Shown here piece by piece: positions 10,943 through 18,312 of a DNA stretch of 35,515 nucleotides. The position numbers and the translations under genes are program-made. The DNA is taken from assembly GCA_903842025.1 (NCBI GenBank), contig CAIMKX010000006.1:1-35515 (forward strand). The letters run 5' to 3'. The notes under the pieces are model-generated. The model made no database searches. It had not been told where the DNA came from and saw only the letters and a list, made by a program, of their open reading frames with translations. Every line of letters starts with the position of its first letter. Within the stretch, counting starts at the first letter, position 1. The stretch comes from an uncultured bacterium. Lineage in GTDB: Bacteria > Patescibacteriota > Minisyncoccia > Phycocordibacterales > PALSA-1337.

Positions 10943-11079
10943 AGAAGTACGCAATAATAACTTACGAGGCGCTCCGATGTTCCCTCAGAATATCTGGGGC
11001 TTGAGTTGGAGAGCACCACCTTGTGAGACGCTACTTCTAACAAAGAATCCCTTCCAATTCGGTCAGGGATTTTTTGTTT
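10943..11079 (+). ncRNA. Candidate stand-alone structured RNA (~135 nt), function unknown
   Basis: The region is bounded by an extended -10 promoter and an intrinsic terminator and has no convincing ORF. It can fold into a rod: AGAAGTA (near 10945) pairs with TACTTCT (near 11033), GGCGCTCC (near 10970) with GGAGAGCACC (near 11010), and CCTCAG with CTGGGG across a five-base loop. Large internal loops lie between the first two stems. The overall shape, a closed rod with a central bulge, recalls 6S RNA but the RNA is short. Part of it (AGTTGGAGAGCACCACCTTG) also resembles a tRNA D-arm. I cannot assign a family. Confidence 0.45.
11046..11079 (+). terminator. Intrinsic terminator of the small RNA
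   Basis: AATCCCT (11046-11052) and AGGGATT (11065-11071) form a seven-base-pair stem followed by TTTTTGTTT. It lies directly beyond the stop of the convergent DUF3800 gene and has a weaker T-rich side on the other strand. Confidence 0.85.
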
Positions 11080-11740
11080 ACATGAAAGTCTCTTCGTTAA
11101 ATAACTCCTTACCTTCACCCATAATGTTACCCTTTAAAATCTTGAAACATTCTTCTCCAAGTTTTCCTTTTTCAAGGTATTGAGCCAGGGCACCAGCGAT
11201 CCAGTCTGCTATCTGAATATTAACAACCGCGGTTGAATCAACCATTTCGATTTGTATTACTGTATTTTTAGGCAATCCTGGAAGAAGTCGTGCCTTAAGA
11301 ATTTCCTTGAATTCAGTTTCAGACATGCCACTCAATTTCCTACGATCACAGAAAACACGAAATTCGCTATCAATTATTGGTAAATATGATGCTAATATTT
11401 CGCCGACAATATTTGTATACAAAAGCCCGCTTTGAAGTATATTTTTATGACGATAACCTGCAGGAATATTTCGATGAAGCAAATAGGCAAATCGGATTCG
11501 CACATCCAGTTTTGAAATCTCTCGCAAGGTATTTAATCGCAACGCATCGGAAAATCCAGTACTCGCCCATTTGATCTCACTCAAATCACGCATTTTCCTA
11601 GGAAAATGACCTCGAAGCCACGCTCTGAATCCCTTTGCTGTTCTGCGTTGTTCGCCTATGGTAAATGATGCGACAACGAAATAGTTTTCGTGACTGTGGC
11701 TCGAGAATTGTCCGCTTTCATCAAGAAAAATATGTGGCAT
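11078..11740 (-). CDS. DUF3800 domain protein
   Basis: A 220-residue cytosolic protein. It opens with MPHIFLDESGQFSS, the DESG motif typical of DUF3800, and has FRVFCDRRKLSG in the middle and IQIADWIAGALAQY near residue 180, which carries the conserved Asp of the family. DUF3800 is thought to have an RNase H-like fold with acidic metal-binding residues, and members occur near mobile or defence genes; no activity is established here. The ATG is preceded by a TATATT box six bases upstream. It is divergent from the 11813 gene and convergent with the small RNA. Confidence 0.82.
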   Translation of the reverse strand: MPHIFLDESGQFSSHSHENYFVVASFTIGEQRRTAKGFRAWLRGHFPRKMRDLSEIKWASTGFSDALRLNTLREISKLDVRIRFAYLLHRNIPAGYRHKNILQSGLLYTNIVGEILASYLPIIDSEFRVFCDRRKLSGMSETEFKEILKARLLPGLPKNTVIQIEMVDSTAVVNIQIADWIAGALAQYLEKGKLGEECFKILKGNIMGEGKELFNEETFM

Positions 11741-11812
11741 ACAGCGAATATACTATCGCAATACATGCAAAAATGAAAACTGTGATATAATTACGCCGAA
11801 CGTCTCATATCC

Positions 11813-13258
11813 ATGAAAAACAAGCCGTCTATTTTACTGGCAACACTGCTTCTAATTCTCACTAGTTTTGGCAGTGTCAAAGCCTTGACGAATAATGGTT
11901 TGGCGACATCGGTTGCCGGTTCCCAAACAGGCGATGTGGTCATCTCAGTGATTCCGCTAAGCGGTAAAGTCATATCAGGTCAATCCGCAACATTGAATTA
12001 TTCAATACCGGATGGCGCGGCTTCGGCCAAATTGTCCTTGTATTGTCCGGATGGCGTCAGCTCAAAAGGCGGCACGGTTATTACAAATTCATGCAACAAT
12101 ACCGATTCATTTCCGACCATTCCGGAAAGCAGCAAAATATTCCTGACAAATGCCAAAGATTGGCCGCAGTATGTTGTGGCCACTTTGTTTGTGACTTTCA
12201 AGACTGATCCGGCCAATCCAGTTCAAGTAAGTACGCAGATTGCGGTCTTGCCGCCAACCGCCGAAGGTTCTTCGGCACCGACCGATATTGCCGACGGTTC
12301 AATGGGCATTACCGCGTCCGATTCCGGTATCTTGAGCCAGGTGATGTCCGGAATAACTTCAGCCTTCAGGTCAGTCGTTAACGGCACGACCGATATTCTT
12401 TTCCCTAGCCTGTCTTCCAATCCGACCGTGACTCTGACGGTTGACGGAGGCCATGAGCACAACTATAAAGTCGGAGAATCCATAAAATATTCCTGGTCAG
12501 CTAGCAATGCCAACGATTATTCGTTCGTCTTGACGTCCAATAATCCCGACAAATGCGGAGCGGGTACCTGGACTCCGGAACAGTTGAGCGGCACCTTTAA
12601 TGGTACAGTTTACGAGATTGATAATGGTTGTGTCTGGAATATTACCTACAAGGCGACCAATAGCAGTAATGGCCGAACGGCTTCCGATAGCGTCAAGCTG
12701 AGCGTCGGTAATATTACCCCTTACACAATTATCGACACCAATACGAACAACAGTTTTTCCGGCCAGAATGGTTCGTCGCAGGGCAATTCGAACTCCGGCG
12801 GCTCCAATTCCGGTTCCGGATTCAGCTCAGGTGGTTCTTCCGAGTCTTCAGTCAATTCATCGCCTTCGCCTTCCATTAGACCTATTTCATCCCCTTACAA
12901 GTCTCCGAGTCCTTCGCCTTCGAGGTCAGCCAGCCCAAGTCCAAGCGTAACAGTCAAACCATCGCCTTCGGTGTCCCCGTCGGTCAGTCCGAGAGCCACG
13001 TATTATCCGACGCCAACCGTCAGTTCGAGTCCGAAACCTTCATCTTCAGTGATTGCCAATCCGACCATAACACCGGTAAATACAAACACTCCGACTCCTT
13101 CAGTCTCAGCGACCCCTAGCTCTTCGAATTTTTCAACGCCGACGCCATCTGCTAGTCCATCTCCGTCATCGAGCCCGGTCAGCCAGTTTGGTCAGGATTC
13201 AACTGCGACAATATTCAACGCTATCGTCATTGTTCTCAAGATATTAGGAGGGTTGTAG
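11813..13258 (+). CDS. Exported Ser/Pro-rich surface protein with Ig-like domains
   Basis: A 481-residue protein with a signal peptide (residues 1-~25, ending VKA). An Ig-like domain follows (ISVIPLSGKVISGQSATLNY, ~residues 45-145), then an amphipathic module at 170-203 (DSGILSQVMSGITSAF). A second beta-rich domain (VTLTVDGGHEHNYKVGESIK, ~203-300) has paired Cys residues. Gly/Ser-rich and then Ser/Pro-rich linkers run from ~310 to 455, and the C-terminal tail is FGQDSTATIFNAIVIVLKI. The 170-203 module and the tail both align with the protease at 6583, so the two probably use the same sorting or assembly route. TATAAT at 11786-11791 with TG in front acts as an extended -10; the leader is about 14 bases. 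No enzyme motif is seen. Confidence 0.8.
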   Translation: MKNKPSILLATLLLILTSFGSVKALTNNGLATSVAGSQTGDVVISVIPLSGKVISGQSATLNYSIPDGAASAKLSLYCPDGVSSKGGTVITNSCNNTDSFPTIPESSKIFLTNAKDWPQYVVATLFVTFKTDPANPVQVSTQIAVLPPTAEGSSAPTDIADGSMGITASDSGILSQVMSGITSAFRSVVNGTTDILFPSLSSNPTVTLTVDGGHEHNYKVGESIKYSWSASNANDYSFVLTSNNPDKCGAGTWTPEQLSGTFNGTVYEIDNGCVWNITYKATNSSNGRTASDSVKLSVGNITPYTIIDTNTNNSFSGQNGSSQGNSNSGGSNSGSGFSSGGSSESSVNSSPSPSIRPISSPYKSPSPSPSRSASPSPSVTVKPSPSVSPSVSPRATYYPTPTVSSSPKPSSSVIANPTITPVNTNTPTPSVSATPSSSNFSTPTPSASPSPSSSPVSQFGQDSTATIFNAIVIVLKILGGL

Positions 13259-13313
13259 GTGTTGTATTCTCTAGATTCTTTAATTCGATTCTGTCAAATT
13301 TGAGTGCTGAATA

Positions 13314-13341
13314 TTGACTTCCTTATACTATCGTATATAAT
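13314..13341 (+). promoter_or_regulatory. Promoter of the Fic gene
   Basis: TTGACT (13314-13319) and TATAAT (13336-13341) with a 16-base spacer. The transcript would start near 13348, 20 bases before the ATG. Confidence 0.75.
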
Positions 13342-13367
13342 CTCATATATGGGGTATATTAGATAAT

Positions 13368-14423
13368 ATGACCAACAAATATCAAAAAAGAATAGAAAAC
13401 CTGTCCGCAGACATTCTGCAAAAGGTCGGCGAAATAGACGCACTCAAGGCTAAATGGGTTCAAGGCGCGGAACTTGACCGTGAAGTTTTGACGCGACTAA
13501 AAAAATCAGTACTCATAACTTCTACCGGAGCTTCGACTCGAATAGAAGGATCTAAACTTTCTGATGATCAGGTTGAGAAACTTCTACGAGGCATGTCTAT
13601 TGATAAATTCATGAATCGCGACCAACAAGAAGTTGCCGGATATTATGAATTGCTGACCAACGTGTTTGATTCCTACTCATCGATCCCTTTTTCTGAAAGC
13701 ACGATTAAATTCTTTCATCGCGAACTATTGAAATTCGTCGAGAAGGACAAAGAACATAGAGGTGAGTACAAAAAGAAAGAAAATCAAGTTGCTATGGTAG
13801 ATGCGGAAGGTATTCCGGTCGAGATAGTTTTCAATCCAACATTAGCATATCTTGCTCCTAAGGAAATGCAAGAAATTGTCGAGTGGTCACAGACTGCTCT
13901 AATCGAGAAAAAACATCATCCACTTCTTATTATCGGTAATTTTCTGATTGAGTTTTTGAAGATACACCCATTTACTGATGGTAATGGGCGACTTTCACGT
14001 ATCTTGACTAATTTGATCATGTTACAGCAAGGTTTTGCATACATGCCCTACATCTCACACGAAAAGATAGTGGAGGATAACAAGCCAGAATACTACATAG
14101 CATTGAGACAGAGCCAGAAGACATTTGGAACAGAAAATGAGAATATCATTTCATGGCTCACATTTTTTCTCCGAATCGTTTTGGAGCAGTCGAGACGTGC
14201 CGTCGAACTGCTTTCACGCGCACAGACAGAAAAGCTCTTGTCACCACAGCAAGAGATTGTATGGAAATATATGCAAAAAGTCCATGATTCGATACCGGCT
14301 GACATCAGTAATATTACTAAGGTTTTGCGCCCGACAGTCAACCAGGCATTAACAAAGCTGTTGAAGCTGAAAATGATTGAAAGGATCGGCTCTGGTAGAG
14401 CGACTAGGTATAGGGTAATATAG
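13368..14423 (+). CDS. Fic family protein (adenylyltransferase-like)
   Basis: A 351-residue protein. The Fic core HPFTDGNGRLSR is at residues 200-211, with the catalytic His and the phosphate-binding DGNGR intact. An N-terminal helix carries STRIEG (residues 56-61), matching the [S/T]xxxE[G/N] inhibitory motif of class II Fic proteins, so activity is probably self-restrained. The C-terminal ~65 residues look like a winged helix (DISNITKVLRPTVNQALTKL). Family members transfer AMP or another nucleotide part to hydroxyl groups of proteins. The target is unknown. It has its own promoter and no partner antitoxin gene beside it. A tRNA-Arg gene on the other strand follows. Confidence 0.92.
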   Translation: MTNKYQKRIENLSADILQKVGEIDALKAKWVQGAELDREVLTRLKKSVLITSTGASTRIEGSKLSDDQVEKLLRGMSIDKFMNRDQQEVAGYYELLTNVFDSYSSIPFSESTIKFFHRELLKFVEKDKEHRGEYKKKENQVAMVDAEGIPVEIVFNPTLAYLAPKEMQEIVEWSQTALIEKKHHPLLIIGNFLIEFLKIHPFTDGNGRLSRILTNLIMLQQGFAYMPYISHEKIVEDNKPEYYIALRQSQKTFGTENENIISWLTFFLRIVLEQSRRAVELLSRAQTEKLLSPQQEIVWKYMQKVHDSIPADISNITKVLRPTVNQALTKLLKLKMIERIGSGRATRYRVI

Positions 14424-14450
14424 CCATACCTCGACATTGGCCTTGAGTGT

Positions 14451-14521
14451 GCCCCCACCAGGAATCGAACCTGGATTTTCTCCTTAGGACGGAACTGTTC
14501 TATCCATTGAACTACAGGGGC
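14451..14521 (-). tRNA. tRNA-Arg (anticodon CCU)
   Basis: The reverse strand gives acceptor arms GCCCCTG and TGGGGGC, a D-arm GTTCAATGGATAGAAC, the anticodon loop GTCCTAA (CCT) on a TTCC/GGAG stem, and a T-arm CAGGTTCGATTCCTGG. It reads AGG. CCA is not encoded. Confidence 0.96.
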
Positions 14522-14568
14522 GTATGAAAAGATTAGCACACTTTTATGTTTGATGTTATAGTATTTCC

Positions 14569-14859
14569 ATGACACCAGAAGAGAAGTCATTGCTTGAAAG
14601 AACCTATAAATTGGCCGAAGACAACAACTCGATTCTTCGTTCGATGAGGCGGTCCAACCGCATTGGTCTCGCAATGAGGATCTTCTATTGGGTGATCATT
14701 ATCGGTGCGGGCATAGGCGCTCTGTATTTCCTGCAGCCTTATATCGATCAGATGATGCAGATCGTCGATCAGGCCCAGAAAGTCATCCAGAATGTCAATG
14801 GCACGGTCAATCAGGCGCAGGATGCCCTGAATACAATTAAAATACCTGCAACAAAATAG
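14569..14859 (+). CDS. Small single-pass membrane protein
   Basis: A 96-residue protein of unknown function. A charged N-terminal segment (EKSLLERTYKLAEDNNSILR, coiled-coil-like) leads to one membrane helix at ~residues 36-56 (FYWVIIIGAGIGALYFL). The helix is followed by QPYIDQ and a heptad-rich tail (VDQAQKVIQNVNGTVNQAQ). The protein at 14955 on the other strand has the same plan. TTAGCA (14533-14538), 18 bases, then TATAGT (14557-14562) lie so close to the ATG that the mRNA should be leaderless. tRNA-Phe follows 17 bases downstream. Confidence 0.75.
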   Translation: MTPEEKSLLERTYKLAEDNNSILRSMRRSNRIGLAMRIFYWVIIIGAGIGALYFLQPYIDQMMQIVDQAQKVIQNVNGTVNQAQDALNTIKIPATK

Positions 14860-14876
14860 ATTTGAAAAATTGATAA

Positions 14877-14949
14877 GCCGAGGTAGCTCAGTTGGTAGAG
14901 CATTCCCCTGAAGAGGGAAGGGTCACCAGTTCGATCCTGGTCCTCGGCA
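14877..14949 (+). tRNA. tRNA-Phe (anticodon GAA)
   Basis: Acceptor arms GCCGAGG and CCTCGGC with discriminator A, D-arm GCTCAGTTGGTAGAGC, anticodon stem TTCCC/GGGAA around CTGAAGA, T-arm CCAGTTCGATCCTGG. CCA is not encoded. Confidence 0.97.
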
Positions 14950-14954
14950 CTAGA

Positions 14955-15170
14955 TTAAATTCCCAGGCTAGCTCCACTCAAAATATCGCTATAAGTAGAC
15001 ATGAAGTATGGAATGGCAAAAACCATGGCTATTAGAGGTAAAACAAAAAAGATGACGGTTACGATCATTGTCCAGAGATAATATTTCCGGGTCTTTTCGA
15101 CAGAAACATAGATCTGTTCCAGTAGGGCGCGTTGTTCGCGTAATTCCTTGGTGAGAGCTTCGTTGTCCAT
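14955..15170 (-). CDS. Small single-pass membrane protein, counterpart of 14569
   Basis: A 71-residue protein starting MDNEALTKELREQRALLEQI, a charged amphipathic helix, then a single membrane helix (WTMIVTVIFFVLPLIAMVFA, residues ~34-54) and a short tail PYFMSTYSDILSG. An upstream in-frame start at 15239 would run into a terminator hairpin, so 15170 is preferred. Layout and motif order (LLE-x-x-Y, basic pair, helix, PY-x-x-x-Y) match the 14569 protein, so the two may be distant paralogues. The function is unknown. Confidence 0.7.
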   Translation of the reverse strand: MDNEALTKELREQRALLEQIYVSVEKTRKYYLWTMIVTVIFFVLPLIAMVFAIPYFMSTYSDILSGASLGI

Positions 15171-15213
15171 GCGTCTATTATACCATACTACCAGGTCAGA
15201 CCTCGTAAGAGAT

Positions 15214-15246
15214 AAAAAAACCGCGTGGACGCCAACCACGCGGTTT
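15214..15246 (-). terminator. Intrinsic terminator after the response regulator
   Basis: On the reverse strand AAACCGCGTGG (15246-15236) pairs perfectly with CCACGCGGTTT (15228-15218) and is followed by a T-run (15220-15214). It ends transcripts coming from the regulator gene through the tandem repeats. Confidence 0.88.
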
Positions 15247-15373
15247 AATTCTCACAAACCTGCCGGGAATGTGAGATGTATCACCAAAATCTAGTGTTTC
15301 GTCATGTATATTTCTTGTATAGAATGTCGTAAGCAGTTATGTCGACTCATAACTCCATCCAGAATATCAAAGG

Positions 15374-15462
15374 GAGATAAAATCCTGATAAAATCTTGTT
15401 CAAGAAACGATAAAGTTTTGTTCAAGAAACGATAAAATCTTGTTCAAGAACTGATAAAATCC
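15374..15462. repeat. 22-bp tandem array, GATAAAATCTTGTTCAAGAA type
   Basis: Three full 22-base units start at 15387, 15409 and 15431, with partial units on both sides (GATAAAATCC at 15453; GATAAAATCCT near 15376). Each full unit contains the palindrome-like core CTTGTTCAAG or TTGTTCAA. The array begins four bases past the stop of the response regulator. Confidence 0.9.
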
Positions 15463-15465
15463 ACA

Positions 15466-16164
15466 CTATTGCTTGAGATTTTGGAGATTTTCCGGCGTAT
15501 CCATGATATAACCACGGCCAGTGACGTTGCCAATCAGGTTTGGTTTGTTTCCGGCGTTAACCTTAAGGCGCAAATTGCGTATGTGAGCTTCTACAGTATT
15601 GGAGAAGGGATTGGTCTCTGTTGACCAGACATGTTCCATAATCAAAGCCCTTGAAAGGACGATTCCCGTGTTGTTCAAGAAGAATTCCAAAAGGTTGAAT
15701 TCCTTATGAGTTGGAAATATCCGAACACCGCCACGGGTGATGATATGCTTCTCGATATCCACTTCCAGGTCCAAAAGCTTGAGCACCTTGGGTTTGACGA
15801 ATTTTGTCGGTCGTCTGGCCACGGCCTTGATCCTGGCATTGAGCTCATCCAAGGAAAAAGGCTTGACCATGTAGTCATCGGCGCCCTTTTCGAAGGCGGA
15901 AACCTTGGTGGCGACATCGCTCGTAACCGACAGGAAGAGAATCGGGGTATTTTTGCCGGCCGCCCGAACTTCCTTGCAGACGGTCAGGCCGTTTTTCTTG
16001 GGCAGGGCGTTATCGAGTATGATAGCATCATAGTCGAAACTTCTGGCCAGGAATGAACCATTGGCTCCATCCTCAGCGATCTCGACCGTGTTGTCGCCCG
16101 CCGACAGGGAAATCTTGACCATTTCTGAGACTTCGCGATCGTCTTCGATAAGGAGGACTTTCAT
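15466..16164 (-). CDS. OmpR-family response regulator (orphan)
   Basis: A 232-residue two-component regulator. The receiver domain starts MKVLLIEDDREV and has acidic residues D8 and D9, phospho-acceptor D51 (ILDNALP), S79 and K101 (MVKPFS). The C-terminal winged helix runs from ~130 and includes FPTHKEFNLLEFFLNN, EHVWS, VEAHIRNLRLKV and GRGYIM. Translation from 16215 would add 17 residues before the conserved receiver start, so 16164 is chosen. A TATACT box lies six bases before this ATG, supporting it. No histidine kinase is adjacent, so the partner is encoded elsewhere. The tandem array just downstream could be its binding site. Confidence 0.93.
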   Translation of the reverse strand: MKVLLIEDDREVSEMVKISLSAGDNTVEIAEDGANGSFLARSFDYDAIILDNALPKKNGLTVCKEVRAAGKNTPILFLSVTSDVATKVSAFEKGADDYMVKPFSLDELNARIKAVARRPTKFVKPKVLKLLDLEVDIEKHIITRGGVRIFPTHKEFNLLEFFLNNTGIVLSRALIMEHVWSTETNPFSNTVEAHIRNLRLKVNAGNKPNLIGNVTGRGYIMDTPENLQNLKQ

Positions 16165-16215
16165 GCTATTAGTATACAGAGGTGATTTGATAAAAAGCAA
16201 GTTTTTGAATTGCAA

Positions 16216-16275
16216 GGGACTAGTGAATCGCAGCTTGTGCGGTTCACTAGTCCCTAGTCCCTAAAAACTAGTCCC
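16216..16275. repeat. ACTAGTCCC inverted and direct repeats
   Basis: GGGACTAGTGAA (16216-16227) and TTCACTAGTCCC (16243-16254) form a perfect 12-base inverted pair with a 15-base loop. TAGTCCC then recurs at 16255 and, as ACTAGTCCC, near 16268. It lies between the divergent regulator and rpsB genes. Confidence 0.8.
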
Positions 16276-16309
16276 TTCTCACGAAGGTAATAATGCTCTC
16301 GAGCCAAAT

Positions 16310-16338
16310 TTGACTTACTTAGCCGATTTTGCTATCTT
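16310..16338 (+). promoter_or_regulatory. Promoter of rpsB
   Basis: TTGACT (16310-16315), a 17-base spacer and TATCTT (16333-16338). The ATG at 16347 is eight bases further on, so the leader is one or two bases at most. Confidence 0.7.
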
Positions 16339-16346
16339 TTAAGTTC

Positions 16347-17039
16347 ATGGAAACCAAGAAAACCATCGAATCAATGTTCAGCGCCGGAGCCCATTTTGGG
16401 CTTGGACGTTCCAGACGCAGTCCGACCATCACACCTTTCATATTCGGGACAAAGAACAACACTGACATTTTTGATTTGGAAAAGACCGAAGCCGGATTTG
16501 AGAAAGCCAAGGCTTTTGTTTCAAACCTCGCCAAGGAAGGCAAGAACATCCTCTTTGTCGGAGGCAAGAAAGAGGCCAGTATGGCTGTGAGGACGGCCGC
16601 CGAGATGGAGAACATGCCTTACGTCGACGGCCGTTGGATCGGCGGGACGATAAGCAATTTCGTTCAGATCAGGAAGCGCATCGATCGCTACGAGAAGCTC
16701 GTTTCGGACAAGGAAAAGGGCGAATTGGCCAAATACACCAAACGTGAGCGTTTACTTATTGACAAGGAGATCGCCTCCCTGGAAAAGATGTTTTTAGGCA
16801 TCGTTTCCATGAAGAAATTGCCTGATGCCGTTTTCGTCATCGACCCTCGCCACGAGAAGAACGCCGTCAAGGAGGCTCAAGACTTCAATATACCGGTCAT
16901 CGCTCTCTGCGGTTCAGACTGCAATATTTCCAAGATCACCCATCCGATCATCGGCAATGACAATTCTCGGGCTAGTATCCGATTCTTCACCGATGAGATA
17001 GTCAAAGCCTACAGGAGCGGCAAAGTTTTGAAAGTCTAG
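16347..17039 (+). CDS. rpsB: 30S ribosomal protein S2
   Basis: A 230-residue small-subunit protein. It carries SAGAHFGLGRSRRSPTITPF near the start, then FGTKNNTDIFDLEKT, NILFVGGKKEAS, YVDGRWIGGTISNF, LPDAVFVIDPRHEKNAVKEA and PIIGNDNSRASI, all typical of S2. Six extra residues from an upstream start at 16329 would overlap the -10 box, so 16347 is chosen. tsf follows, as in most bacteria. Confidence 0.96.
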   Translation: METKKTIESMFSAGAHFGLGRSRRSPTITPFIFGTKNNTDIFDLEKTEAGFEKAKAFVSNLAKEGKNILFVGGKKEASMAVRTAAEMENMPYVDGRWIGGTISNFVQIRKRIDRYEKLVSDKEKGELAKYTKRERLLIDKEIASLEKMFLGIVSMKKLPDAVFVIDPRHEKNAVKEAQDFNIPVIALCGSDCNISKITHPIIGNDNSRASIRFFTDEIVKAYRSGKVLKV

Positions 17040-17170
17040 TTTCTCCCATGATCAGTCCATTTTTGCTTATAAATAGGCACAAAAAGGATAAGATTCAAGC
17101 CGATCCGGAAATATCCGAGCCAGGCCTTCCGCAACAGAGCGAATTACCAATCAAGATCAACAAAAGCCTC

Positions 17171-17770
17171 ATGACCGCAAAACCTATCACAACCGAAACA
17201 ATCAAGGAACTTCGAGAACAAACCGGCATCTCCATCATGCAATGCAAGAAGGCTTTGGAGGAGTCCGGCGGAGATTTTGAAAAAGCCATCGTCATTCTGC
17301 GCAAGAAAAGCGGAGAATTGGCCGCCAAGAAAGGCGACCGGGTTTTCCATTCAGGGACGATCCAGGCCTACATACACTCCAATGGTACGGTCGGATCCAT
17401 GGTAGAATTGCTCTCGGAGTCCGATTTCGTTTCCAATACCGATGAATTCAAGACTTTGGCCCGCGATATTGCCATGCACGTCACGGCCACCAATCCTAAA
17501 TTCCTCAATAGGGAAGACATCACCGAGGCCGACAGGAAGACCGCCGAGGAAGTCTTTGCCGCCGAGGTCAAGGACAAACCGGCCGCCGTTCGTGCTAAGA
17601 TACTGGAGGGCAAGCTCGACGCCTACTTCATGGAGATGGTCCTTATGGAACAGCCATTCATCAAGAATAGCGAGTTGACCATCAAGGCTTTGGTTGACGC
17701 CGCCTCGCAAAAGTTCGGCGAAAAGATGGCTGTCGGCCGTTTCCGCCGCTTCAAGGTTCTCGAGGGATAA
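17171..17770 (+). CDS. tsf: Elongation factor Ts
   Basis: A 199-residue nucleotide-exchange factor for EF-Tu. The start MTAKPITTETIKELREQTG leads into SIMQCKKALEESGGDFEKA (UBA-like domain) and SELLSESDFVSNTDEF-type core residues (VELLSESDFVSNTDEFK), ending with a single dimerisation-type domain. It is much shorter than the ~280 residues of E. coli EF-Ts, close to the compact form seen in Thermus and Patescibacteria. A longer reading from 17048 adds 41 residues unlike EF-Ts and is rejected. It follows rpsB by 131 bases in the same unit. Confidence 0.94.
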   Translation: MTAKPITTETIKELREQTGISIMQCKKALEESGGDFEKAIVILRKKSGELAAKKGDRVFHSGTIQAYIHSNGTVGSMVELLSESDFVSNTDEFKTLARDIAMHVTATNPKFLNREDITEADRKTAEEVFAAEVKDKPAAVRAKILEGKLDAYFMEMVLMEQPFIKNSELTIKALVDAASQKFGEKMAVGRFRRFKVLEG

Positions 17771-17775
17771 CAAAA

Positions 17776-18150
17776 ATGTATCTACTCATCACAATCTTCT
17801 ATCTTTCATTCGCCGGAATGGCCACAATGGTCCTTTTGAAGCGCCGGGAGATACTCTCTGGCCAGGGCATTGCCGCTTCCGGTATCGGCCAAAAGATCGA
17901 CCGCAGTTTCCAGGCGGTTTGGAGCGCTTTCGGCCATTTCGTGGCTGGTTTCAACAGGCGCAACCTTATTGCCGTCGTCCAGTTGGTCGCCTATCACATT
18001 CTCTTAAGGGTCAGGAGGGTCTATGTCGAGCTGAAGCACCGCACTCTCATGAATCCCCACGGCCGCAAGGTTATCGACGCCGTCCGCGGCCGCGGCGAGA
18101 TCAGGAACCATGGCGCTTCGTTCTATTTGAGAAGAATAGGGGATAAGTAA
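17776..18150 (+). CDS. Small membrane protein of unknown function
   Basis: A 124-residue protein with an N-terminal membrane helix (residues 2-21, YLLITIFYLSFAGMATMVLL), a basic middle and a second moderately hydrophobic stretch (NLIAVVQLVAYHILLRVRRV, ~62-82), then a very basic tail. GAGGGA eight bases upstream of the ATG is one of the few clear Shine-Dalgarno sequences in the window. It starts five bases after tsf and ends three bases before tRNA-Thr, so it is the third gene of the rpsB unit. Confidence 0.75.
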   Translation: MYLLITIFYLSFAGMATMVLLKRREILSGQGIAASGIGQKIDRSFQAVWSAFGHFVAGFNRRNLIAVVQLVAYHILLRVRRVYVELKHRTLMNPHGRKVIDAVRGRGEIRNHGASFYLRRIGDK

Positions 18151-18153
18151 GAA

Positions 18154-18226
18154 GCCACCTTAGCTCAGTTGGTAGAGCAACGCTTTTGTAAAGCGAAGGT
18201 CCCCAGTTCAAGTCTGGGAGGTGGCT
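18154..18226 (+). tRNA. tRNA-Thr (anticodon UGU)
   Basis: Acceptor arms GCCACCT and AGGTGGC with discriminator T, D-arm GCTCAGTTGGTAGAGC, anticodon stem CGCTT/AAGCG around TTGTAAA with the loop giving TGT, T-arm CCCAGTTCAAGTCTGGG. CCA is not encoded. It is probably cotranscribed with rpsB-tsf. Confidence 0.96.
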
Positions 18227-18312
18227 CAGTTTTGATAAAAATGGAAATTAACTGGATAAATTATCCCCCTAATTCATAGGCGAAATTCTTTTTCGGAGCT
18301 ATAATTTCATAA

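Noticed and set aside
10908-11183. Forward ORF of 91 residues over the candidate small RNA
   Set aside because: It crosses the terminator and enters the DUF3800 gene antisense; the composition is not protein-like.
11078-14423. DUF3800 plus Fic considered as a defence or toxin island
   Set aside because: They are on opposite strands, separated by a surface-protein gene, each with its own promoter, and no other defence gene is present.
14093-14674. Reverse-strand ORF of 193 residues across the Fic gene end and tRNA-Arg
   Set aside because: It covers a tRNA gene and the antisense of Fic; no domain.
15374-15462. Tandem array considered as a CRISPR
   Set aside because: The units are contiguous, without unique spacers, and there are no cas genes.
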